A DNA stretch of 64,000 bases, taken from contig DEFD01000028.1 of assembly GCA_002350615.1 (NCBI GenBank), forward strand, positions 14,496 to 78,495, in the 5' to 3' direction. The stretch is from Bacteroidales bacterium UBA2861. GTDB taxonomy: Bacteria > Bacteroidota > Bacteroidia > Bacteroidales > UBA932. The notes beneath the pieces are model-generated. The model saw only the letters and a list, made by a program, of their open reading frames with translations. It ran no database searches and was not told the DNA's origin. Positions 59,794 through 64,000 of the stretch are shown here, in pieces. The stretch's first letter is position 1. Each line of letters begins with the position of its first letter. Both the position numbers and the translations under genes were made by a program.

Positions 59794-62549
59794 AACGCTT
59801 TATTCTGATTTGCGCCACGCTCGCAGGCGGCACTTTCGCCATGGGGCAGGGTTCCGCCGGAAACGAGGAATTCGGGAAGGGAGGCATCTACCACGAAGGC
59901 TGGATAGATTTCAACAAGAACGGGGTCAAGGATGTCTATGAAGACGCTTCCGCCGATATCGACGCACGAATAGAGGACCTGCTCTCGCAGATGAACCTGG
60001 AGGAGAAAACCTGCCAGATGGTTACCCTCTACGGCTACAAACGAGTGCTGCAGGATGAACTCCCCACTGCCGCATGGAAGGAAAAGATATGGAAAGACGG
60101 CGTCGGGGCGATAGATGAACATCTTAACGGTTTCCGCAACTGGGACCTCCCTATAACCGAAAGCGAATGGCTCTGGCCCGCTTCCAAGCATGCAAGGGCG
60201 CTGAATATCGTGCAGCGCTTCTTCGTGGAAGAAACCAGGCTCGGAATCCCCACGGACTTTACTAACGAGGGCATCCGCGGCGTGGAAGCATACCGCGCCA
60301 CCAACTTCCCCACACAGCTGGGAATCGGTCACAGCTGGGACCGCGAACTCGTGAGGCAGATCGGCTACATTACCGGAAGGGAAGGAAGGCTGCTCGGCTA
60401 CACCAATGTCTATGCTCCCATCCTCGACGTGGGCCGCGACCAGCGCTGGGGCCGCTACGAAGAAATCTATGGAGAATCTCCCTATCTGGTGGCCGAACTC
60501 GGCGTGCAGATGGCTTCCGGCATGCAGACGGACTGGCAGGTGGCGGCAACGGCGAAGCACTACTGCGCCTATTCCAACAACAAGGGCGGACGCGAGGGCA
60601 TGGCCAGGGTGGACCCGCAGATGGCTCCGCACGAAGTGGAAAACATCCACATGTACCCTTGGAGGGAGGTAATCGGCAGGGCCGGAATCCTGGGAGTGAT
60701 GAGCTCCTACAACGACTATGACGGAATCCCCGTGCAGGGAAGCAGATACTGGCTTACAGAGCGCCTGAGGGACGATTTCGGCTTCCGCGGCTATGTGGTG
60801 AGCGACAGCGACGCGGTGGAATACCTGCACAGCAAACACCATGTCGCCAGGGATATGAAAGAATCCGTGAGGCAAAGCGTGGAGGCGGGGCTCAACGTGC
60901 GCTGCACCTTCCGCACCCCGGACAGTTTCGTCCTTCCTTTAAGGGAATTGGTGCGGGAAGGGACCATCCCTATGTCCCTCATCGACGACCGGGTGCGCGA
61001 CATCCTGCGAGTGAAATTCCTCACGGGGCAGTTCGACCATCCTTATCAGACCGATTACGAAGCTGCCGACCGCGAGGTTGACGGTGCCGCAAACAACGAG
61101 GTGGCTCTGCGGGCATCCCGCGAATGCCTCGTCCTGCTGAAAAACGACGGCACCCTGCCGCTGGACAAGGACGCTCTCAAAAAAGTGGCGGTAATAGGCC
61201 CGAATGCCGACGAGGTGAGCTTCACCCACACTCATTACGGCCCCCTCGCCACTGAATCCATATCCGTTTACGAAGGTTTGCGCAAGGCCCTGGAAGGCAA
61301 GGCCAGCGTGGTTTATGAAAAAGGCTGCGAGCTGGTGGACGCCGACTGGCCGGATTCGGAAATCCTTCCCACGGCTCCCAGCAAAGAGGAACTTGCAGGA
61401 ATAAACAAGGCGGTGAAACTCGCAAAGAAGAGCGATGTGGCCGTTGTCGTGCTCGGAGGCGGCATGCGCACCTGCGGCGAGAATAAGAGCCGCTCCAGCC
61501 TGGAACTCCCGGGCAGGCAGCAGCTGCTTCTGGAGAAAGTCTTCGCCACAGGGAAGCCCGTGATACTGGTTCTCATCGGCGGCAGGCCGCTCAGCATCAA
61601 CTGGGCGGATGCCAATGTAAATGCCATACTGGAAGCCTGGTATCCCGGTTCGCACGGCGGTACTGCCATCGCGGAAGCGCTCCTCGGCGACTACAACCCC
61701 GGAGGCAAGCTGACCGTCACCTTCCCCCGCAGCGTGGGACAGATTCCCTTCAACTTCCCCTACAAACCCGGCTCCCAGGTGGACGGCGGCAACAAAAAGG
61801 GACCCTCCGGCAAGCAGTCCAGGGTGCATGGGGCACTCTACAATTTCGGCTACGGGCTCAGCTACACCACTTTCGAATACTCCAATCTGAAACTTTCCAA
61901 AGAGGCGATATCGCCCGATGAGAGCGTTGAAGTCAGCTTCGACGTGGAAAACACCGGCAAGCGCGCTGGCGACGAGGTGGTGCAGCTCTATGTGCACGAC
62001 CGCCTGAGTTCCATCACCGTTTATGAAAGACAGCTGCGTGGATTCGAACGCGTGCCGCTTGCTCCGGGAGAGAAAAAGACGGTGCGTATGACTCTGAGTT
62101 CCAAGGATCTGAGCCTGCTTAACGCCGATTTCCAGCGTGTGGTGGAGCCCGGAGAATTCGACATCCTCATAGGGGCGTCCTCCGTGGATATCCGCCTCAA
62201 GGCATGCCTGACAGTGGGAGATTCCGACAAGGCGGATGCCTACCCCGATGACGCCTCAGCGCAGAAAGCGGTATTCCCCGCCAGAATCGGCGTAAGCGAA
62301 GATGTGACTATCCCCCTGCCGGAAGGCAAGGCTGTCGATAAGCTTACGGTAAAATGGGGCGCCGGCACCGACTGCTCTTTCGAGATCCTCTGGACCAAGG
62401 GAGGAGGTCAGTTCCTGCCTCTCTACAAGGGCGAAGCGCAATGCAAGTCCGGATCCGCTTCCGAGACCTACAGTTTCGAATCCACCGAGGCGAGTGAAAT
62501 ACGCCTCGCAGTCACCCGCGGCAAAGCCGTGGTGGAAAGCATGGAATAA
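59790..62549 (+). CDS. Glycoside hydrolase family 3 (beta-glycosidase type)
   Basis: A 919-residue secreted enzyme (signal ending AMGQ). The N-terminal barrel has TDFTNEGIRG, GRDQRWGRYEEIYGESPYL, VAATAKHYCAY and YVVSDSDAVEYL with the nucleophile Asp 339. The C-terminal sandwich (LVLLKNDGTLPL, AVVVLGGGM, RSSLELPGRQQ) is followed by GYGLSYTTFEYSNL and a fibronectin-like domain ending VRMTLSSKDLSL. About 110 further residues after that are an extra domain I do not recognise. It is the last gene of the operon and would release terminal beta-linked sugars in the periplasm. It converges with the regulator at 62589. Confidence 0.9.
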   Translation: MKRFILICATLAGGTFAMGQGSAGNEEFGKGGIYHEGWIDFNKNGVKDVYEDASADIDARIEDLLSQMNLEEKTCQMVTLYGYKRVLQDELPTAAWKEKIWKDGVGAIDEHLNGFRNWDLPITESEWLWPASKHARALNIVQRFFVEETRLGIPTDFTNEGIRGVEAYRATNFPTQLGIGHSWDRELVRQIGYITGREGRLLGYTNVYAPILDVGRDQRWGRYEEIYGESPYLVAELGVQMASGMQTDWQVAATAKHYCAYSNNKGGREGMARVDPQMAPHEVENIHMYPWREVIGRAGILGVMSSYNDYDGIPVQGSRYWLTERLRDDFGFRGYVVSDSDAVEYLHSKHHVARDMKESVRQSVEAGLNVRCTFRTPDSFVLPLRELVREGTIPMSLIDDRVRDILRVKFLTGQFDHPYQTDYEAADREVDGAANNEVALRASRECLVLLKNDGTLPLDKDALKKVAVIGPNADEVSFTHTHYGPLATESISVYEGLRKALEGKASVVYEKGCELVDADWPDSEILPTAPSKEELAGINKAVKLAKKSDVAVVVLGGGMRTCGENKSRSSLELPGRQQLLLEKVFATGKPVILVLIGGRPLSINWADANVNAILEAWYPGSHGGTAIAEALLGDYNPGGKLTVTFPRSVGQIPFNFPYKPGSQVDGGNKKGPSGKQSRVHGALYNFGYGLSYTTFEYSNLKLSKEAISPDESVEVSFDVENTGKRAGDEVVQLYVHDRLSSITVYERQLRGFERVPLAPGEKKTVRMTLSSKDLSLLNADFQRVVEPGEFDILIGASSVDIRLKACLTVGDSDKADAYPDDASAQKAVFPARIGVSEDVTIPLPEGKAVDKLTVKWGAGTDCSFEILWTKGGGQFLPLYKGEAQCKSGSASETYSFESTEASEIRLAVTRGKAVVESME

Positions 62550-62588
62550 ACGGCCTGAATTTTCGACATTTCCGCGCCCGTGGATGCC

Positions 62589-64000
62589 CTATCCGCGCCG
62601 TGAAGCCTTGAGTGATTCCATGTATTCGGAAGGGGTCTTCCCATACTGTTCCCGGAAGCATTTGGCAAAATAGGAAAGGTTAGTAAAGCCTACGGCATAG
62701 CAGATGTCGGAAACATTGTTTCCCGAAGGCTCGTGCATCATCGCCTCGGCAACCGCAAGCCTTTTGTTACGCACGTAGTTGTTGGGCGATGTTCCCAGCA
62801 TCCGTCTCACCTTTCTCACCAGCGTAGCCTGGCTCACGGACATCTGTTCCGCCAGGAATTCATTGGAAATATCGCCGCCCGGGATGTTGTCCATGATCAC
62901 CTTGTCCAACTTGAGGAAGAAATCCTCGTCCCTTCTCGGGAGTCCGAACAAGGAGATGTCCCGGCTCAGCATTCCCTTGCTCATAGCGCTCTTCATCAGA
63001 CCCCTGCGGTTGATGATGTTGAGAATGCTGGCCTGCAGGTATTCCATATCGAAAGGCTTCTCTATGAACAGGTCGGCCCCGAGGCGCATGGCTTCCACCT
63101 TCGACTGCGTGGAAGTCCTCGCCGACACGACTATGATGGGGATATGGGAGATTTCTATGTCTTCACGTATCTCCCGGCAGAGGTCCAGCCCGCTCTTGCC
63201 CGGCATGGTTATATCCGTAAGCACAAGGTCTATGGAGCGCTCTCTCAGGATCGCGAGAGCCGCATCCACTGAAACGGCGGCCTGCACCGAATAGTGTTCC
63301 TCCAAGGCTTGGGAGAGATAGTCCCGCAGTTCCTTGTTGTCCTCCACAAGCAGGAGATTCGGACGCCCGTCATCCGTCAGGACGACTTCTTCCTGCTCGT
63401 CTTTTGCCTGCGTACCGTAGTCTTCTTCCTCAGAGAGAGGGAGGGTAAGCACGAAACATGTATCGCCGGGGGTATCAGCAAGGCAAAGGTCGCCTCCGTG
63501 CATCTGTGCCAGCATCTTGGCAAGCGGCAGGCCGATGCCCACGCCCTCGGAAGTCTCTCCGGTCTCGCTGTGATATTGTACGAACGGGCGGAAAATGGCG
63601 TCACGATAAGCCTGCGGAATCTTATGTCCGTCATTGGAGATTGCGACACGGATATTCTTTCCATCCTGAGTCATGGCTATGCTGATCCGCTTTGCGGCAT
63701 GTTCCACCGCATTTATCAGGATATTGTTGAGAATCTTGTCCAATGCGGACACGTCGGCACTCACGACGGCAGGAAATTCAGGAGCCTCGAATTCTATCTT
63801 GACGTCTTTGGCGGCCGCCGTATCGGAGAAGCTGAAAACCAGTACTTTAAGTTTGTCGGCCATATCCACGAGAGTGGGATGGAGTTCATAGCCCTTACGC
63901 TCTATCCGCACGAATTCGAGCAGTTCGTTCACCAGCGAAGTGAGATACTCGGTACTGTTGTTCATAACCGAGAGATCATGCATTGCAGCCTCGTCGAAAC
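62589..64000 (-). CDS. Hybrid two-component regulator (HTCS), C-terminal part; runs off the window
   Basis: The frame continues to the window edge, so the sensor, membrane helix and the start of the kinase lie outside. What is present: the end of a HisKA domain (LVNELLEFVRIERKGYEL) and an ATPase domain with LDKILNNILINAVEHA (N box) and GVGIGLPLAKMLAQMHGG (G box). A receiver follows (LLVEDNKELRDYL, VLTDITMPGKSG, FIEKPFDME). An AraC domain with YVRNKRLAVAEAMM and CYAVGFTNLSYFAKCFREQ ends the protein. All motifs are intact, in contrast to the regulator at 37164. It probably senses a breakdown product of the same or an adjacent PUL. Confidence 0.92.
   Translation of the reverse strand, partial: FDEAAMHDLSVMNNSTEYLTSLVNELLEFVRIERKGYELHPTLVDMADKLKVLVFSFSDTAAAKDVKIEFEAPEFPAVVSADVSALDKILNNILINAVEHAAKRISIAMTQDGKNIRVAISNDGHKIPQAYRDAIFRPFVQYHSETGETSEGVGIGLPLAKMLAQMHGGDLCLADTPGDTCFVLTLPLSEEEDYGTQAKDEQEEVVLTDDGRPNLLLVEDNKELRDYLSQALEEHYSVQAAVSVDAALAILRERSIDLVLTDITMPGKSGLDLCREIREDIEISHIPIIVVSARTSTQSKVEAMRLGADLFIEKPFDMEYLQASILNIINRRGLMKSAMSKGMLSRDISLFGLPRRDEDFFLKLDKVIMDNIPGGDISNEFLAEQMSVSQATLVRKVRRMLGTSPNNYVRNKRLAVAEAMMHEPSGNNVSDICYAVGFTNLSYFAKCFREQYGKTPSEYMESLKASRRG

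Overview
The window is chromosomal DNA of a Bacteroidota bacterium, most likely order Bacteroidales. The evidence is two SusC/SusD loci, hybrid two-component regulators, an ECF sigma/FecR pair, abundant lipoproteins with BACON, fimbrillin-like and FISUMP-like domains, and promoters with the Bacteroidota -7 box TAnnTTTG. The genus cannot be read from the sequence. No rRNA, tRNA, CRISPR array or transposase was seen. No gene-free stretch exceeds 300 bases; the longest are 16163-16335, 21521-21688 and 31147-31331.

Layout. (1) 1-16.2 kb: an AT-richer outer-membrane locus. ECF sigma and FecR anti-sigma genes precede an STN-type SusC, SusD, a BACON lipoprotein, an exo/endonuclease-phosphatase-fold lipoprotein, a 45-residue peptide, a fimbrillin-like lipoprotein and two large SGNH-hydrolase lipoproteins. 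An almost perfect 24-bp direct repeat lies at 1-24 and 16237-16260. (2) 16.3-24.8 kb: a TonB-dependent receptor, rpsP-rimM, the convergent rplM-rpsI-rpsB-tsf operon, a lone sdhC-type gene, pyrH and frr. (3) 24.8-36.5 kb: lpxK, a bacterial Ig-like lipoprotein, a glycoside hydrolase, dusB, an aminopeptidase P, two membrane proteins of unknown function and hemW. (4) 36.5-37.1 kb: a broken ORF6N-domain gene. (5) 37.1-64 kb: a polysaccharide utilization locus (PUL). A truncated hybrid two-component regulator is divergent from two GH28-like genes, SusC/SusD, fimbrillin/FISUMP-like lipoproteins, an agarase-like hydrolase, GH89, GH109-like and GH3 genes. A second, apparently intact hybrid regulator runs off the right edge.

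Most notable observation. Four conserved housekeeping genes in region 3 (lpxK, dusB, aminopeptidase P, hemW) are each longer than their families because short, GC-rich, strongly palindromic DNA elements sit inside them without breaking the reading frame. I separate four types. Type A (3 copies) is a chain of three hairpins. Type B (3 copies, either orientation) has a conserved core of about 84 bp with internal hairpins, closed by a 21-25-bp inverted repeat whose sequence is private to each copy. Type C (1 copy) is bounded by an 18-bp perfect inverted repeat. Type D is a 36-bp unit repeated at a 51-bp period. Base pairing is kept while sequence changes in B, so the structure seems to matter. 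The behaviour recalls Rickettsia palindromic elements, but I do not recognise these sequences. None is seen in the ribosomal genes or the two SusCD loci.

A second notable point is the left PUL regulator. It keeps the periplasmic sensor, receiver and AraC domains but has lost the phospho-accepting His and the whole ATPase domain. An 11-bp direct repeat with 22-bp spacing lies beside the PUL promoter that it presumably controls.
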